The notes beneath the pieces were generated by a model. That model did no database searches, was not told where the DNA came from, and saw nothing but the letters and a program-made list of their open reading frames with translations. Shown here piece after piece: positions 32,252 to 40,196 of a DNA stretch of 64,000 nucleotides. This DNA comes from Mayfieldus sp963740555 (lineage in GTDB: Bacteria; Actinomycetota; Thermoleophilia; Solirubrobacterales; 70-9). Positions within the stretch are counted from its first letter, which is position 1; each line of letters opens with the position of its first letter. The translations under genes were made by a program, and so were the position numbers. The stretch is taken from assembly GCA_963740555.1 (NCBI GenBank), contig CAVUES010000010.1:154247-218246 (forward strand). The letters run 5' to 3'.

Positions 32252-33076
32252 CTAGGCGCGCCGCGACGCGGCGCGAACCGCGTCGACCAGCCGCAACGCG
32301 ACGCCGAGGCTGATCAGAAGCAGCCCGGCTGTTACCAGGCCCAACGAATCCGAGCCGGTCGAGGGAAGTGAGCTGCTGGAGCCTGCGGCGTCCGGCGAGC
32401 CGACCGCCGCCGACTCCGTGCCGGCGCCGGTGGTCGACTGCGTCGAGGTGGTGGGAGAGCTACCCGAGCCCGAGCTACCCGAGCCCGAGCTGCCCGAGCC
32501 CGAGGACGAGCTGGCGGCCAGGACGTGGACCGTCCCCTGCATGCTGGGGTGGATCGTGCACACATAGGAGAAGGTCCCGGCGCTGCTGAAGGTGTGGCTG
32601 AAGCTTGCGCCGGAATGCAGCGTGCCGGAGTGCAGGCCGTCACCCGTCACGGTGTGCCCCTCCGGCACCTGGCCGTCGTTCGTCCATTGCACCGTGTCGC
32701 CGGCGTGGACCGTGATCGCGCCCGGGTTGAAGGCGAAGTCGACGATCGAGACCGACTTCGAGGCCGAGGCCGTTGCCCGTGCGACCCGCACGGCGACCGG
32801 CGGTGGGGTGGACGGTGGCTGTGGGGCGGTCGCCGGAGCAAGGGCTGCTGAACTGGACTGGGCGCCGCTGGGGTCAGGCGCGACAGGAACCGCCGTCGCA
32901 GCCGGCGGGGTCGACGGATCGGCCGGCGCGGGAGGCGGCGCGGTCGCGTCCGGCGGCGGCGAGCCCGTTTCCCCGGAGGCCCGTGCGCTCAACCCGCCGA
33001 CGGCGAGCAGCGCCCCGGCCACCACAAGGTAGAGGCTCAGTGCCCGTATCGAGCGGAGATTGGATGCACGCGGCAC
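32252..33076 (-). CDS. Cell-wall-anchored cupredoxin (plastocyanin/azurin-like) with LPxTG-type signal
   Basis: 274 residues. Signal peptide (LSLYLVVAGALLAVGGLSARA), Pro/Ala-rich spacer to about 105, then one cupredoxin domain: SIVDFAFNPGAITVHAGDTVQWTNDGQVPEGHTVTGDG...FSYVCTIHPSMQGTVHVL, with type-1 copper ligands His141, Cys173, His176 and Met179. A (SGSGS)n linker follows and then LPSTG (237-241), a membrane helix (LGLVTAGLLLISLGVALRLV) and an RR-rich end: a sortase signal. So a copper electron carrier covalently fixed to the wall seems likely. No sortase gene lies in the window. Confidence 0.85.
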   Translation of the reverse strand: MPRASNLRSIRALSLYLVVAGALLAVGGLSARASGETGSPPPDATAPPPAPADPSTPPAATAVPVAPDPSGAQSSSAALAPATAPQPPSTPPPVAVRVARATASASKSVSIVDFAFNPGAITVHAGDTVQWTNDGQVPEGHTVTGDGLHSGTLHSGASFSHTFSSAGTFSYVCTIHPSMQGTVHVLAASSSSGSGSSGSGSSGSGSSPTTSTQSTTGAGTESAAVGSPDAAGSSSSLPSTGSDSLGLVTAGLLLISLGVALRLVDAVRAASRRA

Positions 33077-33137
33077 GATGCGACCCGTAGTACGGGGCGC
33101 AACCGCGGAAGGTTCGCCTCGCCTACCGGTGCTCGAT

Positions 33138-34763
33138 TTAGCCGAGGCCGCTGAGACCCGGCGGGGCGTCTGAATGCACGCCCGCCTCGACCCGACGGCG
33201 ATGGGTGCGAATCTCGCTCAAGACCCGCTCCAGGCGCGGCTCGCGGGAGAGGTCGACGTGGGTCATCGTCGCCGCGACGGTTGGGTGCACCGCGTCGATG
33301 CGCTCGAACATCGCTTGTGCGACCGCGCGGTAGGTGGGATGGCCCTCGCGCCCCGAGCGCAGCTCGATCAGGTGCATCGCCTCGCGGGCGTTGAGGTCGA
33401 GCACGTAGCGGATCCGGTAGCCGAGGCAGAGCGCGTAGGGGGCGGTGTCGCGAAGCCCTACCTCCTCGAGGCGCTCGAACTCGGCCCGAGAGATCTCCAG
33501 CGCCCGCTCGAACTCGTCACCGAGGCCGGCTTCCCGAACCTCCTCCGGAACGCCGGCACCGAGGTCGGGGGTGAGGCGCTGCCATTGGCAGGTCAGCATC
33601 CGGTGGCGCTGCAGGTCGCGGAAGCCACCGTAGTCGCTGACGATCTCGAAGCGGTAGCGCAGCGCCTCGAAGCCCCGGCCGGGCCGGTAGCGCCGATTGG
33701 CCCGCGCACCGACCAGGTCGGCGAGCAGCTTCGCCCGCTCCCTGGCGTCGAGGAGGTCGAGGCGGGCGCGGATCTCGGTCTCCGGCACCTGGGCGGATTC
33801 GAACAGGCAGGCGGCGAGCAGGTCCTCCTCCGAGCCGTCGACGTGGATCAGCTCCACTGACGGGGCGTCGTCGGGGGCCCGGCGGTCGAGCCCCAGGCGT
33901 CCCACCCATTGCTCGGTCGCATCGCGGCGCGCCTGCAGGTAGGAGACCCACTCGCCACCGCGGTCGGGGCGCTCGACCCTGGCCACGAAGCTCGGCATCA
34001 CCTTCTGCAGCTCGGCGAGGATCATCGACCCGAACTCGCGCGCCTCCGGCAGCGGCGAGGCCATCAGGCGCAGGAGCATCTGCTCGTAGGCCTGGCCGGA
34101 GGCGAAGATTCCGACGTGGCTCAGCGTCGCCGCGGGCAATAGGCCGCGCAGCAGGTCCAGGGCCTTGGCGCGGATCGAGCGCCGCCAGGCCGGCTCGGGC
34201 TCGTCGCCGCGCGGCCAGCGCTCTGCCGCCCACTCCTCGACCGTCCTCAGCGCGCCCGAGTAGATCGAGAACAGCTCGTCCATCGCGGCGGCGAACTGCG
34301 GCCCGAGCTGGTCGTCGCGGTAGTAGCGGTAGCCGCCGGTGTCTCCGGGCATCGGCTGGTCGTAGGGGATGTAGCGGGTCGACTGCTCCAGATAGGCGGC
34401 GAGCCGGCCGCGCTGCAGCACCTTGGTGAGGATGTTGGAGACCCACTCGCAGGCGATGTGGGCGCCGCCGACCTGGGCGATCGAGTCGTCGCCGTAGCCC
34501 ATGAACACGCGCTCGTAGAGCCCCGCGGCCCGCTTGCCCTCCTCACCGTCGAAGGGGCGCCCGCCCTCCGGGATGTCGCCGGCGAACTCGTCCAGGAACA
34601 GCCGCCTCACGGTCCCCGGGTAGCGCGAGTAGCGGGCGAACAGCGCTCCCTTCACCGTCTCGGGAAGGTTGGTGAGCGCGAACACCGGCCGGTCGAGGTT
34701 GGTGAAGTGAGGGGCGAGCAGCGCCTGCTCTTCAGGGGTGAAGGATTCGACCGGGTATCGCAT
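33138..34763 (-). CDS. thyX: Flavin-dependent thymidylate synthase, double-length ThyX-like
   Basis: 541 residues from the ATG before RYPVESFTPEEQ; about twice the usual ThyX length. Two ThyX-like halves. N-half: GYGDDSIAQVGGAHIACEWVSNILTKVLQRGRLAAYLEQSTRYIPY, where QRGRLAAYLEQSTRY parallels the RHRxxSxNExSxRY signature. C-half: GGFRDLQRHRMLTCQWQRLTPDLG, with RHR kept but the rest changed, then GYRIRYVLDLNAREAMHLIELRSGREGHPTYRAVAQAMF, the conserved end of ThyX. The enzyme would methylate dUMP with FAD and CH2-folate. ThyX acts as a tetramer with active sites between chains; a fused pair with split signature suggests an asymmetric version. Confidence 0.85.
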   Translation of the reverse strand: MRYPVESFTPEEQALLAPHFTNLDRPVFALTNLPETVKGALFARYSRYPGTVRRLFLDEFAGDIPEGGRPFDGEEGKRAAGLYERVFMGYGDDSIAQVGGAHIACEWVSNILTKVLQRGRLAAYLEQSTRYIPYDQPMPGDTGGYRYYRDDQLGPQFAAAMDELFSIYSGALRTVEEWAAERWPRGDEPEPAWRRSIRAKALDLLRGLLPAATLSHVGIFASGQAYEQMLLRLMASPLPEAREFGSMILAELQKVMPSFVARVERPDRGGEWVSYLQARRDATEQWVGRLGLDRRAPDDAPSVELIHVDGSEEDLLAACLFESAQVPETEIRARLDLLDARERAKLLADLVGARANRRYRPGRGFEALRYRFEIVSDYGGFRDLQRHRMLTCQWQRLTPDLGAGVPEEVREAGLGDEFERALEISRAEFERLEEVGLRDTAPYALCLGYRIRYVLDLNAREAMHLIELRSGREGHPTYRAVAQAMFERIDAVHPTVAATMTHVDLSREPRLERVLSEIRTHRRRVEAGVHSDAPPGLSGLG

Positions 34764-34821
34764 CGGGTTGATGATCCTATGAATCGGATCGGCGGCGGTG
34801 CCAGCGCCGGCCAACGGTCGT

Positions 34822-35178
34822 CTACTCGGTCGGAGGTGGCGACTCCATCAGCTCGACCTTGTGCCCGCCGGGGGCACTCGCGAAGCCGCGTCTGGCACCC
34901 CACAGCTCCTGTGCCTCCTCGAATTCGAACCCGGACGCGCGCAGCCGCTCCATAGCGACCTCGAAGTCCTCGACGACCACGGCCGAATGCCCGAGCACCG
35001 GGGCGGTGGCGTCCTCGGTGTGGATCAGGTGGATCTGGGTGCCGTCCCGCTGCAACCAGGTGACGAAGGGCGCGATCGGCTCGGGCGCCTTCGTGGGCTC
35101 AAAGCCGAGCAGGCCCCAGAACTCGACCGTGCGGTGGACCTGATCCGGAGGCACTTCGAGGGAGACGTGTTGGAGCAC
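34822..35178 (-). CDS. VOC-family (glyoxalase/bleomycin-resistance-like) protein
   Basis: 118 residues, one VOC module: LQHVSLEVPPDQVHRTVEFWGLLGFEPTKAPEPIAPFVTWLQRDGTQIHLIHTEDATAPVLGHSAVVVEDFEVAMERLRASGFEFEEAQELWGARRGFASAPGGHKVELMESPP. Metal-ligand candidates: His near position 4, His in QIHLIH, Glu in KVELME. The specific reaction cannot be assigned. It lies between ThyX and the peptidase-amidase on the same strand but with gaps, so a shared operon is not certain. Confidence 0.85.
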   Translation of the reverse strand: MLQHVSLEVPPDQVHRTVEFWGLLGFEPTKAPEPIAPFVTWLQRDGTQIHLIHTEDATAPVLGHSAVVVEDFEVAMERLRASGFEFEEAQELWGARRGFASAPGGHKVELMESPPPTE

Positions 35179-35206
35179 GGCGCAAGGATGCCACGCCGAT
35201 GGCGAC

Positions 35207-36577
35207 TCAGCAGGGCCCGAGGTGGCGCAGCTTGCGCCGGTAGACCTGCATGTCGGCGTGCTTCCAGTCGCCGTGGGTCTGATGCTTGAGGCTCGGCACC
35301 AGCTCGAGGTGGTACGGCGAGCTAAGGCTCTCGTTGTGGCCGATCACGTTGCGGATCTTGATCTCGAACCGGCAACGCAGGTACTGGGTCAACCGTAGCG
35401 ACGCATTGAGCTGGCGCGCGTTGCCGAGCACGTCGGAGTCCTTGAAGCCGACGTGCTCGATCCCGATCGACGTGTAGTTGAGGCCGACGGTGTGGCGGCA
35501 GCGCGTGTCGAGATGGACGAACTGGTAGGCGCGCCCGTTCGATCCCACCCCGAAGTGCGAGCAGACGTTGGGGAGCTCGTGCAGCTCGGGATCCGGGTTG
35601 TCGGGGGCGAAGGTGTTGTAGAGGGCGTCGATGCTGTCTGTGACCGAGATGTGCTCGACGATCACGTGCGGGTGGATCAGCCGCCACCGGGCCTTGCCGT
35701 AGTGGCGCTTCGAGTAGGCGGCCATCTCGCGCTTGCGCTTGGGCGGGAACGGAATCAGCCTCCGGACGATCGGCGGGTGCGGCACCGCCGCCGCGGCTGC
35801 CCGCCCGATGCGGCGACCTGAGGAGGCGGGCGCGGCGCCGTCGCGGGCCACCTTCACGACCGCTCGCGCGTCGCGCCTCGCGGCAGGGGTGGAGATCTGC
35901 CCGGGCGGCAGCTCGACGACGAAGGCGTCGGTGCCGGGGAAGGTGTGGTTCTGCCAACTGATCGCCGTTCCGCGCAGGTGCGCGCCCCGGCAGCGCTTCA
36001 GCGGGATCCCCGAGACTTGCGAGAAGTGCCGCTGAAGCGGCACCGCGCCATGGCACGGGGCGAGCACCTGGTCCCAGGGCTGGTGAAACCAGATGCTGAC
36101 CCGGGGCTTGATCTGCCGCACCAGCTCTCGCACCGCCCGCGACTCGGGCTCGGAGAACGGGTGCGGACCGGGGTAGTAGCCGGAAGACGCCGGCACGCCG
36201 CCCTGCCAGCGGTAGGGGAAGTTTCGGTTCAGGTCGACGCCGTGGGCGTTGCGGCGCGTGTGGTGCGCGAGCCCGTCGGGGTTGACGGCCTTCACCACCC
36301 AGAGGTCGACCCCACCGATTTCCCGAAAGCGCCGCAGGATCTGGCGCGTCACCGAGGCACCAGCCGGCTCGTCGCCGTGGATCACCCCGACCACCAGCGC
36401 CTTGTTCGGACTGTTGGGATCGCCGACCCGCACCGCGACGAGCGGCCGGCCCTGCACTGAGCGGCCGAACCCCAAGCGGGTCGGCGACGTGGGGGAGGCA
36501 TGCAGCGTCGCCGCGGCGGCGGCGACGCCGGCCATCACGATCACGGAGGCCCAGGCGATGCGCGCGGACAGGCTCAC
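35207..36577 (-). CDS. Exported M14 carboxypeptidase fused to an amidase_2 (N-acetylmuramoyl-L-alanine amidase-like) domain
   Basis: 456 residues. N-terminal signal/anchor (ARIAWASVIVMAGVAAAAATLHA). M14 domain about 35-240: zinc ligands His67 and Glu70 (IHGDEPAG), DLNRNFP at 115-121, third ligand His165 (IWFHQPWDQ) and catalytic Glu222 (VVELPPGQ). From about 270 an amidase_2/PGRP-like domain: HVIVEHISVTDSIDALYNTF, VCSHFGVGSNGRAYQFVHLDTRCRHTVGLNYTSIGIEHVGF, IGHNESLSSPYHLELVPS, with zinc-type His309, His414 and a Glu at 374. Both halves act on peptidoglycan in known families (M14 on gamma-D-Glu-Dap or Dap-Ala bonds), so a two-step muropeptide trimming enzyme is likely. Confidence 0.85.
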   Translation of the reverse strand: MSLSARIAWASVIVMAGVAAAAATLHASPTSPTRLGFGRSVQGRPLVAVRVGDPNSPNKALVVGVIHGDEPAGASVTRQILRRFREIGGVDLWVVKAVNPDGLAHHTRRNAHGVDLNRNFPYRWQGGVPASSGYYPGPHPFSEPESRAVRELVRQIKPRVSIWFHQPWDQVLAPCHGAVPLQRHFSQVSGIPLKRCRGAHLRGTAISWQNHTFPGTDAFVVELPPGQISTPAARRDARAVVKVARDGAAPASSGRRIGRAAAAAVPHPPIVRRLIPFPPKRKREMAAYSKRHYGKARWRLIHPHVIVEHISVTDSIDALYNTFAPDNPDPELHELPNVCSHFGVGSNGRAYQFVHLDTRCRHTVGLNYTSIGIEHVGFKDSDVLGNARQLNASLRLTQYLRCRFEIKIRNVIGHNESLSSPYHLELVPSLKHQTHGDWKHADMQVYRRKLRHLGPC

Positions 36578-36756
36578 TTCCCCAGCCGCGCCTCAGTCAG
36601 CTGCCGCTTCTCGCTCTGCGGATCGGCCACAGGGCGATGCTACGCGGGTGTGCGTCCAAGGAGCACCGACCGGGGTTATTGCGCTTGCATGGTGTGAATT
36701 CCGCCCCGATTTCGTTCGCGAATCAGCGTGTCCAGTTGGCCGGGCGCTGGCACAAT

Positions 36757-37044
36757 ATGGCCGTGGCGAGCTGGGAAGAGAGCGAGCGACGCTGGCAGGA
36801 TCGGGACCGCGCCTGGACTGAGTTCGCGGCTCAGAACCGGCGTTTGAACGACGCCCTGCTGGAGCGGCATGCCGGCATCACTGCAGAGATGATCGCTTCG
36901 ATCCAGCGCAGCGGCGAAGAGCACAGCGCGGCCTTCTCCGCGCTTCAGTCCGAGATCGCCGATCAACGCGCCCAGATCCAGGCTCAGACAGAGGCGATCC
37001 TTCAGGTCATCGATCGCTTCCCGCCTCAACCGCCGCAGGGTTGA
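36757..37044 (+). CDS. Small coiled-coil protein
   Basis: 95 residues from ATG, all helical: WEESERRWQDRDRAWTEFAAQNRRLNDALLERHAGITAEMIASIQRSGEEHSAAFSALQSEIADQRAQIQAQTEAILQVIDRF, ending PPQPPQG. Heptad-like spacing through the middle suggests a coiled coil. No membrane span. It ends 20 nt from the nuoN stop (convergent). Function not recognised; the upstream 180 nt (36578-36756) hold no gene I can support. Confidence 0.6.
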   Translation: MAVASWEESERRWQDRDRAWTEFAAQNRRLNDALLERHAGITAEMIASIQRSGEEHSAAFSALQSEIADQRAQIQAQTEAILQVIDRFPPQPPQG

Positions 37045-37064
37045 GCCTGACCTGCTCGTGCCGG

Positions 37065-38582
37065 CTACGGCAAGAACTGCGTCAGCGCCGCGCCCGCGTG
37101 CTCGGCCCAGGCGACCAGCGGCTGGGGGATGACCCCGAAGAAGACCGTGGCGGCGGCGGCGAGCAGCGCCGGCCCGACCAGGTAGGCGCGCGTTCCCGCA
37201 TCCGGGTCGATCGCGTCGGTCTCCGGCGAGGCGCCGGCGATCGCCGGCATCTCGGTTGGGGCCGCGGCCTCGCCGGCCGGCTGCATCCAGACCGCCGCCA
37301 CGACCCGCAGGTAGTAGACGAGCGAGACCATGGTGCCGATCGCGATCCCGACCCCGAGCCAGGTGTAGTTGCCGTCGACCAGCGCCTCGATCAAGAACAG
37401 CTTGCCCATGAAGCCCGAGGTCGCCGGCAGCCCAGCCAGCGCCAGCATCGAGATCGTCAGCGGCCAGGCGAGCAGCGGCCGCTCGCGCCCCAGGCCCTCG
37501 ACCGAACGGATGTCGTCGCCGTAGGGCGTCTCGCGCTCGCGGGCGACGATCACCGCGAAGGCGGCCATGTTCATCAGCGTGTAAACGGCGAGGTAGAAGA
37601 CCAGCGCGTTGATGCCGGCCTCAGAGGCGACGACCAGGCCGCCGAGCATGTAGCCGGCCTGCGCCACCCCCGAGTATCCGAGCAGCCGCTTCAGGGACCG
37701 CTGGTTCAGCGCCCCGATGTTGCCGACCGCGATCGAGACCGCCGCCAGCACCGCCAGCGCCACCTTCCAGTCGCCGGACTCGGGCGCCAGCGCGACGTCG
37801 AAGAAGCGCACGAAGACGGCGAAGGCGGCCGCCTTGGTTGCGACCGCCATGAACGAGGTGATCGGGGTCGGGGCTCCCTCGTAGACGTCCGGCGTCCACT
37901 GGTGAAAGGGCGCGATCGAGATCTTGAACGCCAGCCCCGTGGCGGCGAGGGCGATCCCCATCAGCACGAGCGGGTCGCCGATCACGCCGCGGCTGCCGAT
38001 CCCGTGCGCGATGCCGGTGAAATCGGTCGACCCCGAGCCGCCGTAGATGAAGGCGAGCCCGTAGAGCAGCGTCGCCGAGCCGAGCGAGCCGATGATCAGG
38101 TACTTGAGCCCCGACTCGAGCGACTTCTCGCGCCGCAGGTTGGTCGCGCAGAGGACGTAGAGCGGGATCGAGAGGGTCTCGATGGCGACGAAGAAGCTGA
38201 TCAGGTTCTGCGCCTCGGCGAGCAGCGACATCCCGAGCACCGAGCCGAGCAGCAGCGTGTGGTACTCGCCGGCTCCCGCCTGCTCTACCGCGGGCTCGCC
38301 TATTGAGAGCAGGACCGTGATCGCGGCGGCGAGGATCGCGATCAGCGCCACCGCGACCGCGAGTTCGTCGACGCGCAGCGCCCCGGCGACGAGGTCCTTG
38401 TGGTCGCCCCATTCGATGATGTAGCGCGCGGCGGTGACGGCGAGGACGGCAAGGGTCAGGAGCGGCACCCCGCGCCGCAGGCGCTCGAAGGTGCCGGCGA
38501 TCAGCACCACGCAGATGCCCGCGGTGAGGGCGATGATCGGCGCCAGGGCCGAGTAGTCGAGGTGGGGGGCGTGGAAGTTCAT
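37065..38582 (-). CDS. nuoN: NADH-quinone oxidoreductase subunit N
   Basis: 505 residues, about 14 membrane helices, antiporter-like proton-pumping subunit of the membrane arm of complex I. GLGRERPLLAWPLTISMLALAGLPATSGFMGKLFLIEA is the conserved block with the discontinuous helix; LGYSGVAQAGYMLGG and AVATKAAAFAVFVRFF carry the key Lys/Glu environment. ATG overlaps the nuoM stop (ATGA). Last gene of the operon; the C-terminus is WAEHAGAALTQFLP. Confidence 0.96.
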   Translation of the reverse strand: MNFHAPHLDYSALAPIIALTAGICVVLIAGTFERLRRGVPLLTLAVLAVTAARYIIEWGDHKDLVAGALRVDELAVAVALIAILAAAITVLLSIGEPAVEQAGAGEYHTLLLGSVLGMSLLAEAQNLISFFVAIETLSIPLYVLCATNLRREKSLESGLKYLIIGSLGSATLLYGLAFIYGGSGSTDFTGIAHGIGSRGVIGDPLVLMGIALAATGLAFKISIAPFHQWTPDVYEGAPTPITSFMAVATKAAAFAVFVRFFDVALAPESGDWKVALAVLAAVSIAVGNIGALNQRSLKRLLGYSGVAQAGYMLGGLVVASEAGINALVFYLAVYTLMNMAAFAVIVARERETPYGDDIRSVEGLGRERPLLAWPLTISMLALAGLPATSGFMGKLFLIEALVDGNYTWLGVGIAIGTMVSLVYYLRVVAAVWMQPAGEAAAPTEMPAIAGASPETDAIDPDAGTRAYLVGPALLAAAATVFFGVIPQPLVAWAEHAGAALTQFLP

Positions 38583-40147
38583 TTGGAATGAAGGGACGCG
38601 TTGCTTGTTGCTCGTTCCTTGTTGCCCGGGGCTCGGGCAGCAGCGCTAGCGGTCTCCGAGGAACGAGGAACGAGGAACGAGGAACGAGTGACTGACGCAG
38701 CCGCCGCGGTCGCTGATCGGTCGGTCCGGTGCAAGATCAGCTGCGGGTAGAAGGCCAGCGCGACGATGCAGGCCACGAACGGGGCCAGGATCGCAGCGTC
38801 GCGAAGCCCGAGGTCGCGCGACTCGACCCGCTCCGGCTTTCGGTTGTGCATCGTGCGCTGGTAGAGGCGCAGCGCGTAGTAGGCCGACATCACGATGCCG
38901 CTGGCGGCGACGAAGGCGAACACGATCTTGGCCTGGAACAGCGCGTTGAGGATGTAGAACTCGCCGATGAAGTTGGCCGACCCGGGCATCGCCAGAGTGG
39001 CCAGGGCGACGATCAAAAACAGGGCGGCCAGCACCGGGGCGCGCAGCGCCTCGCCGCCCAGCTCGCGCAGGTCCTCGGTCCCAGCCCGCTCGGCGAGCAG
39101 GGCGATGATCAACATGATCGGCGCCACCACGAGTCCGTGGTTGACCATCTGCAGCAGCGCCCCGTTGGCCCCGTCGGCGCGCAGGGCGAAGATCCCGGCG
39201 GTGATGAAGCCGAGCTGCGCGACCGAGGAGTAGCCGGCGATCAGCCGCACGTTGGTCTGCGTGAACGCCATCACCGACCCGTAGAGGATCGAGGCGAGCG
39301 CGATCAGCAGCACCACCGTCTGCAGGTGGATCGTCGCCTGCGGGTAGAGCGGCAGCACGATGCGCAGGAAGCCGTAGGCGCCGACCTTCGCCAGCACGCC
39401 GCTGAACACAGCCAGCGCCGGCAGCGGCGCCGCCCGGTAGGCGTCGGGCATCCAGCCGTGCAGCAGGAAGGCGGGCATCTTGACCAGGAACGCCGCGGCG
39501 AAGAAGCAAAAGATCCAGTACTGGCTGCCGGTGGAGAGGACGTGAGCCTGCAGGTAGGCGATCGAGAAGCTGATCTGGCCGCCGTCGGCGGCGAGGATCG
39601 CGGTGGCGATCGCGCCGACCAGCATCAGCAGCGAGCCGACCAGCGTGTAGACGATCATCTTCAGCGTCGCCGCCGAGGCGGTGACGCCGTCGGGGCGGTC
39701 CTGGCCCCAGGCGCCGAAGAGGAAGTAGAACGGGACCAGCATCAGATCGAAGAAGAGGACGAACAGCAGCAGGTCCTGGGCCAGAAAGGCGCCCATCGTC
39801 GCCGTCTCGCCCAGCGCCAGCATCAGGAAGTAGGTCCGCGGGCGATCGGGCTCTCGCCAGGCCGAGAAGGCGATCGCCGGCAGCCACAGCACCGCGGTCA
39901 GCATCATCAGAAAGACGTTGAGCCCGTCGAGCCCGAGGCTGTAGTGGACTCCGAGGCCGGAGATCCAGACGACGTCGGTGGTGTCCTGAAGGCCGTGGGC
40001 GCCGCTGTCGAATCCGGCCAGCAGCGCGATCGCCAGCCCCAGCGTCACCGCGGCGCCCAGCGTCACCACCCAGCCGCTCCAGCGCCGCGGGGCGAACAGT
40101 CCCAGCACCCCGAAAACCAGCGATGTCCAAAGGACGGAATTGATCAC
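38579..40147 (-). CDS. nuoM: NADH-quinone oxidoreductase subunit M
   Basis: 522 residues, GTG start. Antiporter-like subunit with about 14 helices: GLDGLNVFLMMLTAVLWLPAIAFS, LLFVLFFDLMLVPFYFLFGAWG with the conserved Glu region, VKMPAFLLHGWMPDAYRAAPLPALAVFSGVLAKVGAYGFLR with pumping Lys, YSSVAQLGFITAGIF. The last 40 residues (from ASVTRSSFLVPRSS) are coded by heptad-repeat DNA and have no counterpart in typical NuoM. The repeat runs CTCGTTC x4, then degenerate inverted heptads. ATGA overlap with nuoN. Confidence 0.96.
   Translation of the reverse strand: MINSVLWTSLVFGVLGLFAPRRWSGWVVTLGAAVTLGLAIALLAGFDSGAHGLQDTTDVVWISGLGVHYSLGLDGLNVFLMMLTAVLWLPAIAFSAWREPDRPRTYFLMLALGETATMGAFLAQDLLLFVLFFDLMLVPFYFLFGAWGQDRPDGVTASAATLKMIVYTLVGSLLMLVGAIATAILAADGGQISFSIAYLQAHVLSTGSQYWIFCFFAAAFLVKMPAFLLHGWMPDAYRAAPLPALAVFSGVLAKVGAYGFLRIVLPLYPQATIHLQTVVLLIALASILYGSVMAFTQTNVRLIAGYSSVAQLGFITAGIFALRADGANGALLQMVNHGLVVAPIMLIIALLAERAGTEDLRELGGEALRAPVLAALFLIVALATLAMPGSANFIGEFYILNALFQAKIVFAFVAASGIVMSAYYALRLYQRTMHNRKPERVESRDLGLRDAAILAPFVACIVALAFYPQLILHRTDRSATAAAASVTRSSFLVPRSSETASAAARAPGNKERATSNASLHSK
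38599..38688. repeat. Heptad repeat, inverted pair inside nuoM 3' end
   Basis: GAGGAAC x4 plus GAG at 38658-38688, and degenerate inverse heptads (CGTTGCTTGTTGCTCGTTCC...) at 38599-38626, with a GC-rich spacer GCCCGGGGCTCGGGC between. The whole lies in coding sequence, translated RSSFLVPRSS on the first arm. Confidence 0.85.
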
Positions 40148-40163
40148 GCCTGGCCCTTGCGCC

Positions 40164-40194
40164 GAGGAACGAGGAACGAGGAACGAGGAACGAG
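40164..40194. repeat. Heptad repeat GAGGAAC x4, nuoL/nuoM gap
   Basis: Four perfect 7-nt copies plus GAG fill most of the 49-nt gap between the nuoL stop and nuoM GTG. It is the only sizeable gap between adjacent genes of the membrane-arm half apart from the nuoH/nuoI gap, which also contains heptads. Confidence 0.95.
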
Positions 40195-40196
40195 TC

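Noticed and set aside
36578..36756. tRNA or small RNA in the gap before the coiled-coil gene
   Set aside because: I looked for clover-leaf arms and T-loop consensus and found none; the same holds for the other gaps.
38658..40194. CRISPR array at the GAGGAAC repeats
   Set aside because: Units are 7 nt without spacers and no cas gene is present.
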